DNA of 64,000 nucleotides from Lentinula raphanica (Eukaryota > Basidiomycota > Agaricomycetes > Agaricales > Omphalotaceae). The stretch spans positions 682,001-746,000 of the forward strand of contig JANVFP010000026.1 in assembly GCA_027919835.1 (NCBI GenBank). The letters run 5' to 3'. Shown piece by piece: positions 31,591 through 41,586 of this stretch. Each line of letters opens with the position of its first letter. Position 1 is the first letter of the stretch. A program made the translations under genes and the position numbers. The notes below the pieces were generated by a model. It did no database searches and had not been told where the DNA came from. It worked only from the letters and a program-made list of their open reading frames with translations.

Positions 31591-32719
31591 ATGTCAGAAG
31601 AGTACGTTCATTCAGTCTGCAATATCGCCCATAAATGCTGACTTGGTCATCGTAGAGTTGCAACCGCTCCCGTACCTACACCAGCTCCCGATGCGGCCGA
31701 AGCAACACCTCCATCTCCAGTTCCTCCTCCTACTTCCACACGTCCTCGTATAGCTCTCGGCAACGGCACGCGGGGCGGAAGAGGCGGAAAGTCTATGTTC
31801 GGTCTTGTCTTAGGGACCCTCAACAAAGCCAAAATAGAGTCCAAAGAGCGCGAAGCGTCCGATGCAGCAAAACGTCGTCAGTTACTCGAAGCACGGTTAC
31901 AAGCCAAACTCAGAAACGAGACGGCTGAAGTAAGAAGGCAGGAAGAGGCAAAAAGGGATAAAACGCTTGCGGTTAGGAAGGAGGAAGAGCTGGGTGTGAA
32001 GGTTAGTGTGTATAGATTGAGGAGGACGAGAACACCATACTTGGCAAACTTTTTGTGCACGAGTGATGTTATACCGGATGAGCAGACAATGGAAGAGGAA
32101 ACAGAACAAGGTGAGCGTTTCCTATACAGCTAGTAGAAATATGCTCAACGAGTCGCTCTAGACGATCCACAATTTCATGCCAAAATATTAGCCAAAGCAA
32201 AACCTCCCCGGTCACATCCACCACCGTTGTACTATCTACCAAAAATACTACTTCCGAACCAAGAGGCATTCTTGAAAAAACGGAAAGAACAAGTTAGTGT
32301 CCCATCTACTGGCTGCTCAGAATACATTCTCCAGTCTGCCAAGCAAATGACCGTATACTAATTCTTCTTCGTTCCAATACTCACAGATAAACGCCGCTTC
32401 CTCTGCAGAGTGGTCTGCCTTTGTCGCCGAACGCGAAGCAGGTGTCAAGGAGATTAGGGAACTCAGAGAAAAGGTAGTCAGCGCTCATGCTGCCCGGAAC
32501 GATGAAAAGGAGGAAAAGAACGGAGAAGATGCTCACATGGATGTGGATAACACCAAGAACGGCTCCATCGATGCAAAAGAATCGATAGAAACGGCAACAA
32601 CAGAGGCCTCATCGGGAGAGAAGGATAATGCGGGTTCAGGAGCTGCGGCGATGGAAGTCGATGCCAAACCGACCTCCACACAAACGGAAAATGACAATGA
32701 TGATGCGGTGGAATACTAA
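31591..32719 (+). CDS. Pinin/SDK/MemA-domain nuclear protein
   Basis: Exons 31591-31601, 31656-32110, 32162-32292 and 32387-32719 join with correct phases to about 309 residues beginning MSEEVATAPVPTPAPDAAEA. A Pro-rich N-terminus is followed by RGGKSMFGLVLGTLNKAK, a long basic and acidic coiled coil (RRQLLEARLQAKLRNETAEV and following), LANFLCTSDVIPDE, and PPPLYYLPKILLPNQEAFL, which together form the pinin/SDK/MemA domain. The C-terminus is acidic and low in complexity. Pinin-like proteins act in the nucleus with the splicing machinery and exon junction complex; a splicing role here follows from the family. The first exon has only 11 coding bases. Confidence 0.85.
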
Positions 32720-33399
32720 TTCGGACTACCTAATGTAGCTGAGGCGTAAGTCCCTTCTACTCTTTCATTCTGACGATGGCATGACTCAAGAGTGGAGATA
32801 AGGCTTTGGTCATCACAGGCCGACGAACCTTTGACGGTCTGCTCGCACGGTATTGTTCTGTGTTTTTTCTCTTCTCCTATTTTTATTCTTCGATACACAG
32901 ATTGACGAACCCTTGCTGCGGTATTGTTGTTCTCCATTTGCACATGCTTGGTGTCTTATCCGTTGGCGTAGAGCGGGCTTGGCGCTTGCTATTCTGCTCG
33001 CTATCAGTTGGCTTTCTATTATGCTTCTTCGTGAACTATTGTAACGACGTTTCGCGCAACAGAATAGACCTGCTTGCTCATAGTATGTTTTTGTCATCGT
33101 ATCTTTGAACACGACGTAGCATGCGAGTTTCTTGTGCGATCTAGAAATAGTACTTGCATCCCGTCCGGGTTGGTAAACATAGAATTTGCTGACTGTGTCA
33201 TCCCGGGTTCCTTCAAGTATTTCAAAGTTCAACGTTGTTCATGTACCACTGCGCTCATCTCAATGTTGCAACATTCCTACAATCATGCCCCGGAAACACC
33301 GGCCAATGCTCTCTATGTAGATGGGCGGTCGCCGGTTGAACACTGACTATCAGTATTTCAACCAAGCCTACAGCTTTGTGTGGCGAATGTTGAAAACGA
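32720..33399. other. Intergenic, no gene seen
   Basis: Several short overlapping frames on both strands without domains. It is probably the 3' flank of the pinin-like gene and the promoter of the next gene. Confidence 0.45.
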
Positions 33400-35044
33400 A
33401 TGTCTAGTTCTGTCCCTCCGGTATGTCAGATAACAGAAAATCCTGATATAGCTGGTGTGTTTGCCTTGGATGACTTGTCCAATAACCCGATTGATTTTCG
33501 TTGTAGGCATCGGTGTTCGACTTTCGATTTATATTCCAGCCGTTCTGGTGACCATCAACTCTGGCTATGTTGCAGCCAAGATTTCTGTAGACGTGCTCAC
33601 AGGGAAATTGTCTGAATACTTCGACTCCGCATCCCTCAGGTCTTTGTCGGACGGTAGCAGTGCCCCATCTGGTTCAGATATCCAACTCAACGATCTCGAA
33701 GCAGCAGAGCAGCAGGAAACTCCTTCTCCTCATGGTCCAGGTTCCATCAATGCCAGTTCTACCGCTGGTTCTTCCGAGTCTTGGTTCAGCGACAATGGAG
33801 AACACTTGATGGAAAAACAAGCCCGTGGATATCTCTCTTACCTCTCCGACCATCCGCATTACTTCGAGTCTAGCAGAGCCCTCGAACGCTCCCTTTTCCT
33901 CATTGGTTCTGCGATCATCGTCAGCGCATTCCTCAATGCGTCAAACTTCAGCCTTCCTCCCTATCACGCCTTGCTGGTTTTGAATCTGTCTCTCCTGAAC
34001 AACCTTGCTGGCTCAATTCTGCTTCCGATCCGAATCATAGCAGTCTGCGCTGAGATATGGTTCGGTGATCGAAAGGAAAATGTGCTTATGCCAAGCTCCC
34101 TTTGGTATTTGGCTACCCTTGTCGATGTCTTTGGTCTTGCGGTTGTGCAAACACTGGTCATCATCGCTTTCGGGACGTGGTTCTGGGTATCTGCGACTTT
34201 CAATCACACATTTAGTGGATATAGCATGACTGTTGACAAACTGATTTCTTCAGCAACGTACAACTCTACTCTGTCTGCGTCACCAGGTGGACCTATGGAT
34301 CCGTCACAGTGTGTTTCCAGAACTTTATACTGGGCTTTCATCAACGTTCCTGTTGAATCAAGTCTCCCTCTACAAATCATTTCCCTCATGTTTTACATTG
34401 GGACTGCCGTTTTTCCAATCCTCGGACCATTCATTTATGTCACGCCTACCATCGTCATTCTCCGTTCCATACCGCTACTCCTAGCGATGGGTTTCTCATG
34501 CGCCATCTATCTTTTCGGTATCCTTCTACCACGCCTAACGGCGCGCCTCATATATACCCTGCTTCCCAAAATATACCATCTCGCCATCACCTTACCTCAC
34601 ATCCGTAAACCTCTCTTCACACTCATGCTCTCGCCTAAAGCGCTCTCCACGAGACTGATATTCTTCACGATTGTGATCACGAACCTGACCACCGTCCTAT
34701 ACCTGATAATCTCAACTGAAAAAGTCATCTCTATCAACTCTGCCTCGCGGGGAGGTTCGGTGGTCATCAGTGGTCCACAATGGACATATGGACAGACTCT
34801 AGCGCTGCTGACTGCGGTCATTGGTGTGCTAACGTATGTCGCGGAGCTTATAGGGGAATGGCGGGAAGTGACATTGGAGCGTCGGAAGCGCTTGCGGGAG
34901 GAGGTGATTGGAGGTGAAGACGCAAAAGGGGTAGAAAGTGGTAAAGACTCACAACAGTCGCGACACGATGTCACTGCTGACGTAGAAGTTCCATGGGTTG
35001 CCAGGAAAGATAATTATGTCCGGAGGAGAGTGAATAGTATCTGA
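33400..35044 (+). CDS. Polytopic membrane protein, unknown function
   Basis: Exons 33400-33454 and 33507-35044 give about 530 residues. The junction reads NPDIAG|IGVRLSIYIPAVLV, a good phase-1 join that puts the first membrane segment right after a short N-terminus. A Ser-rich hydrophilic loop at about residues 60-140 is followed by some seven further hydrophobic segments, among them SLFLIGSAIIVSAFLNAS, SLWYLATLVDVFGLAVVQTL, LQIISLMFYIGTAVFPILG and LIFFTIVITNLTTVLYLIIS. The C-terminal tail is charged and cytosolic-looking (EWREVTLERRKRLREEV). I recognise no transporter or receptor family signature. Proteins starting with a DIAG-GVR-type segment are common as uncharacterised membrane proteins in basidiomycetes; that comparison is from memory and unsearched. 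Confidence 0.75.
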
Positions 35045-35681
35045 TTGCAGGGGCAGCGAGGGCCCGAAGGGTCCTGACTCCTGAGGACTTACAAAACAAG
35101 CTTCTCTTGCGAGAGTCGGCAGGGATTGCTCTAAAGAGAGAGAGACTACGTACCTGGAGACGGGCTACTCTGTAGTTCATATACTTCTTGTGTTGCCGTA
35201 TCATGGTCTCAACCACTAGCTAAGAGAACGTAGTTGGTCGTAGCTCCGAAAAAAAGAAAGAGTTGGTGTGAGGGTCGATAATATGTAGGATGTGTATGTC
35301 TAAGATATAGAGCTATCAGATGAGTCGCGATCAGTTGTAGTAGATTCATAGGGTTCCGCTTCGAATAACGTTGTTAACCTGTTGAAGAGGAATACGCAAA
35401 TGAGCGAGGGAATCAGCGTTTTGAAGGGATCTAAAGCAGTGTTGGCATGAAGAATAGAGTGAGCATGTAGCACGAGAAACACAGGCGACTCGCGAGCCGG
35501 ATAACAGACATGCTTATCCGCACTAACCAAACTTCAACCATCTTCGCTTATGAGAATCTCTGTAATATCGAGCTTTGTTGTGCGAGATCAAGCTACAGGC
35601 TTTTAATAAAGGATTCTGTCCTGCAGAAGAACCTTTCTGGATCGTTTCTACCTACACGACTTTCTTGATTCCTTTTGACCA
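35045..35681. other. Intergenic, convergent spacer
   Basis: Between a plus-strand and a minus-strand 3' end. A short minus-strand frame at 35300-35530 opens on TTG and was not accepted as a gene. Confidence 0.45.
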
Positions 35682-36452
35682 TCACTCGAGTTGAGGTCGA
35701 TGTCGATAGGACATTCTAGCAGCATTCCTTTGTACATGTCGGTACCCTTCATGTACCTTATCATAAGAACAATCAGAGTCAATTATCATATTGACGACAA
35801 GTATTGTTGAACTCACCGTCGGGCGTTCGCACTGTGCAGCCATTTCCAAAGATGGGCTGTCCTCTGACACGTCAAGATTGCGACGCTTACATTTGCCTCC
35901 ATGACATTGCACAGCTGTGTAGATCACGATGAACACGACGCAACCAACAATGCAGCCAATCCCTAATTTGTATGGGAGATTGTCCATATACCTCTCTAAC
36001 TGTGGGAAGCGCGAGACTAGCACAACAGCAACTCGAGATGCGCCTGTTGCTTGTGCTTGTTCTTGTGACATTCGGAGACCCAGATGGTAACCTCTTTCTA
36101 GCTGTGGGGTAGATGGCACAAAAGCGCCGCCATCAGGAGGTAAGCTTAATGCCACAGCTTGAGCATAAGTAGGAGGTGGTTCAAGGTAGGTTCCATCTGG
36201 AGGGTAAGGAAGATGTATGACACTACTGGGATTTCCATGTGCTGGATCAACATCGTGAACCCTGTGTGCGGGAAGATAAGCAGAGGGAGGCGTAGTGGGG
36301 TGACCGTAAGGTTGGATCTCAGCACGATGATTCTCGGATCCTGAACCATGTGCAGCCAACGGGGGAACGGGGAGATTGTCAAGCGGAATGTCCGTGGCGG
36401 CGACACGTACAACGAGAGTGATGAAAGGAAGTAATGTGGTGATGAAACGCAT
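35682..36452 (-). CDS. Single-pass membrane protein with signal peptide, unknown
   Basis: Start chosen at MRFITTLLPFITLVVRVAA, a clear signal peptide; the frame is open 18 codons upstream but that adds an implausible leader. The extracellular part is Pro/His/Tyr-rich (YGHPTTPPSAYLPAHRVH, PPPTYAQAVALSLPPDGG) and probably unstructured or O-glycosylated. One membrane segment, LGIGCIVGCVVFIVIYTAV, at about residue 185 is followed by a Cys-Lys-Arg-rich juxtamembrane stretch (HGGKCKRRN) and a short cytosolic tail. A 60-nt segment at 35757-35816 starts GTGAGT and ends TAAG and is in frame, so it is probably an intron; spliced, the protein is 236 residues, unspliced 256. No known family. Confidence 0.6.
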   Translation of the reverse strand: MRFITTLLPFITLVVRVAATDIPLDNLPVPPLAAHGSGSENHRAEIQPYGHPTTPPSAYLPAHRVHDVDPAHGNPSSVIHLPYPPDGTYLEPPPTYAQAVALSLPPDGGAFVPSTPQLERGYHLGLRMSQEQAQATGASRVAVVLVSRFPQLERYMDNLPYKLGIGCIVGCVVFIVIYTAVQCHGGKCKRRNLDVSEDSPSLEMAAQCERPTVSSTILVVNMIIDSDCSYDKVHEGYRHVQRNAARMSYRHRPQLE

Positions 36453-36577
36453 AGCAGTATTCAGAGTATACTTTGAGCACACTGTCACCGGTCCAGCCGG
36501 GTACAAGGTTGGGTCAAAGTCGTAAATTCCCTCGCGAGTGGGCAGAGCGAGGAGATTTGAGAGAGCATGTCAAGCGC

Positions 36578-37111
36578 CAGACTCCTTCCCATCCGCTCTT
36601 GCGGGTTAAAAAATGAGAATATTACTATATATGGCATATCTGTATCTTATCGTAATCTATATCTTATCAATATCACGTGCATTTACATTTTTTAACCACG
36701 CAAGAGCGACTGGCATAACTTGTATGGGCGCTTGTTGGTCTTGTTTGGTTTGGGCGCTTAAACACATGTAGCGCCTCCCGATTTTCCTCATTTACCTTTG
36801 TCCTACAAATTAATTTAGAGTTTTTTTGATCACAAAGCAGGCAGTGGAGGCCATATTACATGAAGTACAGGGTATTGGTGCAAGTTGAGTACAAAAATTT
36901 TGGCGCTAATCAAATTCCAATACCAAATTTAGCGCCCAAACCAAACAAGACCAACAAGCGCCCATACAAGTTATGCCAGTCGCTCTTGCGTGGTTAAGAA
37001 ATGTAAATGCACGTGATATTGATAAGATATAGATTACAATAAGATACAGATATGCCATATATAGTAATATTCTCATTTTTTAACCCGCAAGAGCGGATGG
37101 GAAGGAGTCTG
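36578..37111. mobile_element. Mutator-like MITE with 9-bp target duplication
   Basis: Long inverted repeats of about 190 bp (36578-36768 and 36922-37111, starting CAGACTCCTTCCCATCCGC on each side) enclose a 150-bp centre. GTCAAGCGC flanks it exactly on both sides (36569-36577 and 37112-37120), a perfect 9-bp duplication. The long arms, 9-bp duplication and absence of a transposase fit a non-autonomous Mutator-type (MULE) element. Arms are nearly identical, with small differences such as TTTTTTAACC against TTCTTAACC. Confidence 0.88.
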
Positions 37112-37245
37112 GTCAAGCGCTCAATGACAACATTTCGAAACATAGCTGCTTACCTAAGCGCTCAGCGCTTCCAAAGTATTGAGACTCAGCACTGTGCCGA
37201 CTGAAGCCGACCATTGTAAATTGCTCGGGACTAGTGTTGCCGCGA

Positions 37246-37320
37246 GTTGAGTTGAGTCGCAACTCGAGTTGCTTACTAAGCCAACTCGAGTTCAACTCGA
37301 GTCGACTTGAGTTGACAGCC
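37246..37320. repeat. Left subterminal AACTCGAGT repeats of the hAT-like element
   Basis: Multiple direct and inverted copies of AACTCGAGT and degenerate AGTTGAGT within about 75 bp. Confidence 0.75.
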
Positions 37321-38889
37321 ATATATCACACCCGAATTGGAAAAAATTCCATCGAGCAGAAAGTTGTACCAATAGCAAGTATTTCTAACAAATTTTCACT
37401 AGTTTTGGAATTTCAAGTGAAACATAATATCTATATATAAGTGAAAATACAGCAAAATTTTGAATATTCAACTAACATTTTCTACTATTGGTAATTTCTG
37501 TTGAAAGTCTATGAATATAAACAAATAAAACAATACAGAAATCGAAGCTTTTGGAACACATTTTGGCTTAGTCAAATCTAGATATTTTGTATGACTCAAA
37601 ATTGCATCAGAAACCTGTACAATTGTTAGCCTCAAAAAGTCCTTCGAATGGACAATTTTCGGGCTCCTTATTGTTATAAATGAAATGATAATAGAAATTC
37701 GGAGTTTCAAAGCTGCTGAAAATGGCCAATTGTATTCAAATTGGGGTTTTCAGCAGGCCCGAAACTGGGGCTTTCTGCCAAGTTTTTACCTTTCCTGGTT
37801 ATACCATAGAAATTAGTCAATTTAGATCATAATTCAGCACTGATGAAGTGGATACTTTCAGGTGAATTTTCTAATTCTTTTTCATTCATGAATTCAGATG
37901 GGCAAAAATCTGGATGAAAATCTTTAGTTTCTCTATTGTTTTTTTCCAACAATATTTATCAGCTTTCAATAAGCTTTCCATTGGGTACAATATCTCTACA
38001 GATTTTTGTACTTTCAGAGATGGTTTTAGCTGTAAAGAGATTTCAGATTTCATAGAGAATTTCTGAATTGGTAAAAGATAGAGTGAAAATTTTGCTATCA
38101 AAATTACTTTCTGCTCGAGGGAATTTTTTCTACTTCTGGTGTGTATATAATAAGTACTAAGCCGTACGATAGTACCAAAAGATCTTCAACATAGCTCATT
38201 GCAGACCATCGCTAGCCACAATATGCAATGCTCTGAGTGATTCAACAGTGAGTTTATGTCATTTTTTGTTACATTACTTGAGTAGTAGTTGCCCAAGGTG
38301 GCAGGCTGTAGCGGTGCAGCAGCAGCCTCAGGATGATGTTGGCAGGAGTAGCAGAAATTGTGAGTCCATTTCTTCAACCTCATTGCTATGTTCAGTTTTT
38401 GACAGTACATACATTGTTTTCACTTGTGCTTTAATGCATGTTACTCTGCTCGGTGGAGTCTTCACTTGAGCCATTTCACTTGTCTTCGGAGGTTGTCTTA
38501 CATATAAATATTGAGAAGAGCCCATGTAAATCTTTTATATCTGTCAAATCAGCTCTCCATGTATGGCTCATTTGTATATTACTCCTCCTCGAGCCTCTCT
38601 AAGCTATAATTTAACCTGGCAATACTTGAAGCTTGAAGATTCTTGAAGAACTTGTCCAAGTCAGAAATATATCACATTTAATGTTTTTTACCATCACTGC
38701 TCCTTATATCTATAAACATTTGGACCTGAAGCTACCTGCACACCTGCTGAACATAGTTTGTGAGATACTATCAATAAATTCAGAGCTGGAGAGGGAAAAC
38801 TCGCAACCTCTCGCAACTTCAAGCTTTTTCTGATAACAGAGATAACAGATAAGCCTAAACAGGAACCGGCATTTCACAGGCACTCATTG

Positions 38890-38943
38890 GTGACTCGAGT
38901 TTCACACGACTCGAGTTCAACTCACAACTCGAGTGGACTCAAT
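38890..38943. repeat. Right subterminal ACTCGAGT repeats of the hAT-like element
   Basis: Three copies of ACTCGAGT and one degenerate AACTCAC within about 55 bp, mirroring the left end. Confidence 0.75.
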
Positions 38944-39052
38944 CCGCGGCAACACTACTCGGGACGTACACGGCTGCCGGCAGCATGTCGGACTTTCAAA
39001 CTTCCGATCATGTTTCTATGATCCTCCATGGAGGCTACAACTTCAAGGTCTC

Positions 39053-40432
39053 ATGCGTTTACCGTCCTTTGCTCTCTTCCTACTTCTCTACCTCCCTCTA
39101 TTATCTCCTTCTAATGCCTCTTCGCAACACACGAACAACTGGGCCGTGCTCGTCTGCTCTTCTAGGTACTGGTTCAACTACCGACACATGGCAAACGCCC
39201 TGGGCATGTACCGCACCGTCAAACGCTTAGGGATACCAGATTCCAATATCATCTTAATGCTGGCCGATGACGCGGCGTGTAATTCAAGGAACAAGTTCCC
39301 TGGAAGTGTTTATGCCAACCCAGGCAGACATCTTGATCTGTATGGCGAAAATATCGAGGTGGACTATAGAGGTTATGAGGTCACTGTAGAGAACTTCCTA
39401 AGGCTTGTATGCTCTTCCCCATTCGACGCAAGATACAGCCGATATTTATCACGTCTCGACAGCTCACAGGCCGTCTTCCAGACTCCTTTCCGCGTTCCAA
39501 ACGCTTGTTGACGGATTCATCCTCCAACATCTTCATCTACCTCACCGGTCACGGCGGGAACGAATTCCTCAAATTCCAAGACAACGAGGAAGTCTCGGCC
39601 CATGACATTGCTGATGCCTTCCATCAGATGTACGAGGGCGGGCGGTATAACGAGATTTTCTTCATGGTCGATACGTGTCAGGCAAACTCGATGTATTCTA
39701 AATTCTATTCTCCTGGGATATTGGCCACCGGAAGTTCGGTTGTTGGAGAAAATTCATATTCGGTGAGCCTCGATCCTGTCGTTCATGTATCAATCGTACA
39801 AACCCTACTTCGTTTCTTCACCTTAGCACGAAAACGACTACGACATTGGCGTAGCCGTTATCGACTCCTACACTCATTACGTCCTCGAATACATGGAAAA
39901 AGTCAATAAAACATCTCGCCTGACAATGGCTGACCTCTTTACTTCTTATGACGTTCCCAAAATTGGATCTCATCCTGGTGTCAGATCAGACCTGTTTGAG
40001 CGTCCGTTGGGTCCTGGAAATCCAGATCACCCCATGAGCGAATACGGATGGGGCAAGGGATGGACCGTCGAAGGTGGAGGTGAATGGATGGGAAGAGAAT
40101 CAGAAGGTGGGAAGAGTGCAAGGGGCTTCAGAGAAGCTCTCATAACGGATTTCTTCGGAGGCGTCGTAGATGTAGACGTCAACAACGAGGACAATGACGA
40201 ATTCCTGCATCTTTTCGAGTACGAGGATTCGGAGTGCTCTCCTATACCAAAGACGCCCCCGCCTCCCTCTAGCAACAAAACACAATCTTCTCCTGCGACA
40301 TCGTTGCCTTCGCGATTTTCATTACTAGATGTACTCGACTCATACCCTTCACTTCGTCCACATCTGGCATTAACGCTTCTCGTCGCATTGTTCGTTATCG
40401 TTTTCGGTGGAGTTCTCTCAGGCCATTCATAG
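39053..40432 (+). CDS. GPI8: GPI-anchor transamidase catalytic subunit (Gpi8/PIG-K)
   Basis: Exons 39053-39406, 39463-39762 and 39827-40432 encode 419 residues, the usual length. A signal peptide ([20 protein letters not shown]) is followed by the caspase-like C13 peptidase domain: [38 protein letters not shown], the catalytic His in [11 protein letters not shown] and the catalytic Cys in [16 protein letters not shown]. Further family blocks are [14 protein letters not shown] and [10 protein letters not shown]-terminal membrane segment ([19 protein letters not shown]) anchors it in the ER. The enzyme cuts the C-terminal signal of proprotein substrates and joins them to the GPI lipid as part of the transamidase complex. 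An out-of-frame ATG at 38985 overlaps this start and could act as an upstream ORF. The start was chosen because it opens directly on the signal peptide. The promoter has been altered by the hAT-like insertion. Confidence 0.97.
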
Positions 40433-41125
40433 CTGTCATTCATTATTCAACAAATGACTATCTCTGAAGTTGTTGCAGGAGTCATCAGTGGTCATGATGG
40501 AGCAGCACATCATCTGTCTTTCTGAATCCTGGCTCTGTCACCCTTCGAAGGTTGCATAACGAGGCCTCCTGTACACGTGTTAACAAGGGCGTTCAAATAA
40601 TATGATGTACATTGGATGTTTTATCACGGTTACAAGCATTTGGGATGGTTGATCATTGAGGAGTCAAAACAGCACGGAACCTGATCTGGCCACTCTGCAT
40701 CTTGCTGTATGCTTCGTTTACTTGCTCCAAGGAGAAACTGGGAGGGCGCGTCAACCCAGTGAGTGTGAAAATCAGGCATGTAAGAACATCTAACGCACGT
40801 TTCGACCATTGTTTTAATATTATGCTTCTGAGCAAAGGCAACCGCATCCTCACTATCCTTGGCATGACCGGAAGGCCACCCCTTAATCGACGAGCGCTTG
40901 CCAATAAGAGCGATCGTACTGAATTTGAGGTCAGTGACTGAAGAAGAGAACGTTCAGATTTTGGATGGTCTGCAATTATTCCTTCAGTATTCACTCACTA
41001 GCGACGGTAAGCATGGTTCCTCCAATCTTCAATCCACCGAGCAGATTCGCGATAGCCTCACCCTGAGGAGCAGTAGCGAGTATGACTTTGGCTCCACCGA
41101 GTTTCATGAGCTCTTCCACCTGGTT

Positions 41126-41450
41126 TGTTGGTATTCAACGCTCGGGCTCGTTAGCCGGACGACACGGACCGTAACTGTACAGTTATTATGTAATTACGTT
41201 CATTACTTGTTTCGTGTATTTTTCCTTTTTCCTCAGTCTTCGTCTTCTACTTCGACGACTGAGGTATGTTCTATTTTATCCACATTCGTTTATATTCTTA
41301 CTTACTCTGTTGTAGCTTCGCATCTCCGCTACGCTACAGGTATGTAATAATAATATGAGTCTTCGTCTTCTACTTCGACGACTGAGCTTCGCATCTCCGC
41401 TACGCTACAGTTTCGTGCCGCGGTTCTTCCATTCGGATTCTGCGCCAACA
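41126..41450 (+). repeat. Copia 5' LTR, with an intron-like segment and a spliced duplicate
   Basis: Inside the LTR, segment A (41236-41263) and segment B (41316-41339) are separated by 52 nt with GTATGT at the start, TTGTAG at the end and a CTTAC branch-like site. After a 19-nt spacer (41340-41358) the LTR carries A and B again, joined exactly without the 52 nt (41359-41410). The 3' LTR has the same arrangement. Confidence 0.93.
41264..41315 (+). other. Candidate intron inside the copia LTR
   Basis: 52 nt, GTATGT...TTGTAG, pyrimidine-rich near the end, with a CTTAC branch-like site about 12 nt before the acceptor. Size and signals match introns of host genes in this window. The neighbouring copy of its flanks lacks exactly these bases. 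Confidence 0.75.
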
Positions 41451-41464
41451 GGTTATGGGCCCCG
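41451..41464 (+). other. Copia primer-binding site for half initiator tRNA-Met
   Basis: GGTTATGGGCCCCG lies directly after the 5' LTR and is the exact complement of nucleotides 26-39 of the tRNA at 6660-6731. Drosophila copia is known to be primed by the first 39 nt of initiator tRNA-Met, and yeast Ty5 also uses an initiator tRNA half; the fit here points to the same mechanism. Confidence 0.9.
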
Positions 41465-41586
41465 GTGCACCTTAATTTTCCTCGTCGTCGTTACTCTGCT
41501 TTTATTCAAGACTCACTCCGGTTCAATCAACCCCGCTTCTCTTCACTTGACAAAATCTATCCTCATCCTCCATATCTCCTGCTGTC

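Larger units (their letters stand above)
37232..38957. mobile_element. Non-autonomous hAT-like element, 1.73 kb
   Basis: Ends are TAGTGTTGCCGCG and, reversed, TAGTGTTGCCGCGG. The 8-bp sequence CTCGGGAC is duplicated at 37224-37231 and 38958-38965. Both subterminal regions carry repeated AACTCGAGT or ACTCGAGTT copies (at least four on the left, at least three on the right), like the subterminal transposase-binding sites of hAT elements. The interior is AT-rich with only short frames, so no transposase is encoded. It lies 95 bp upstream of the GPI8 start codon. Confidence 0.88.

Noticed and set aside
35300..35530. Minus-strand frame of 76 codons with a hydrophobic middle
   Set aside because: Opens on TTG, and attempts to splice from the nearby ATG meet an immediate stop.
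40898..41347. 149-codon frame running from ADH exon into the copia LTR
   Set aside because: Antisense reading of the ADH exons and part of the LTR; the same LTR peptide recurs at 45926-46261 only because the LTR is duplicated.
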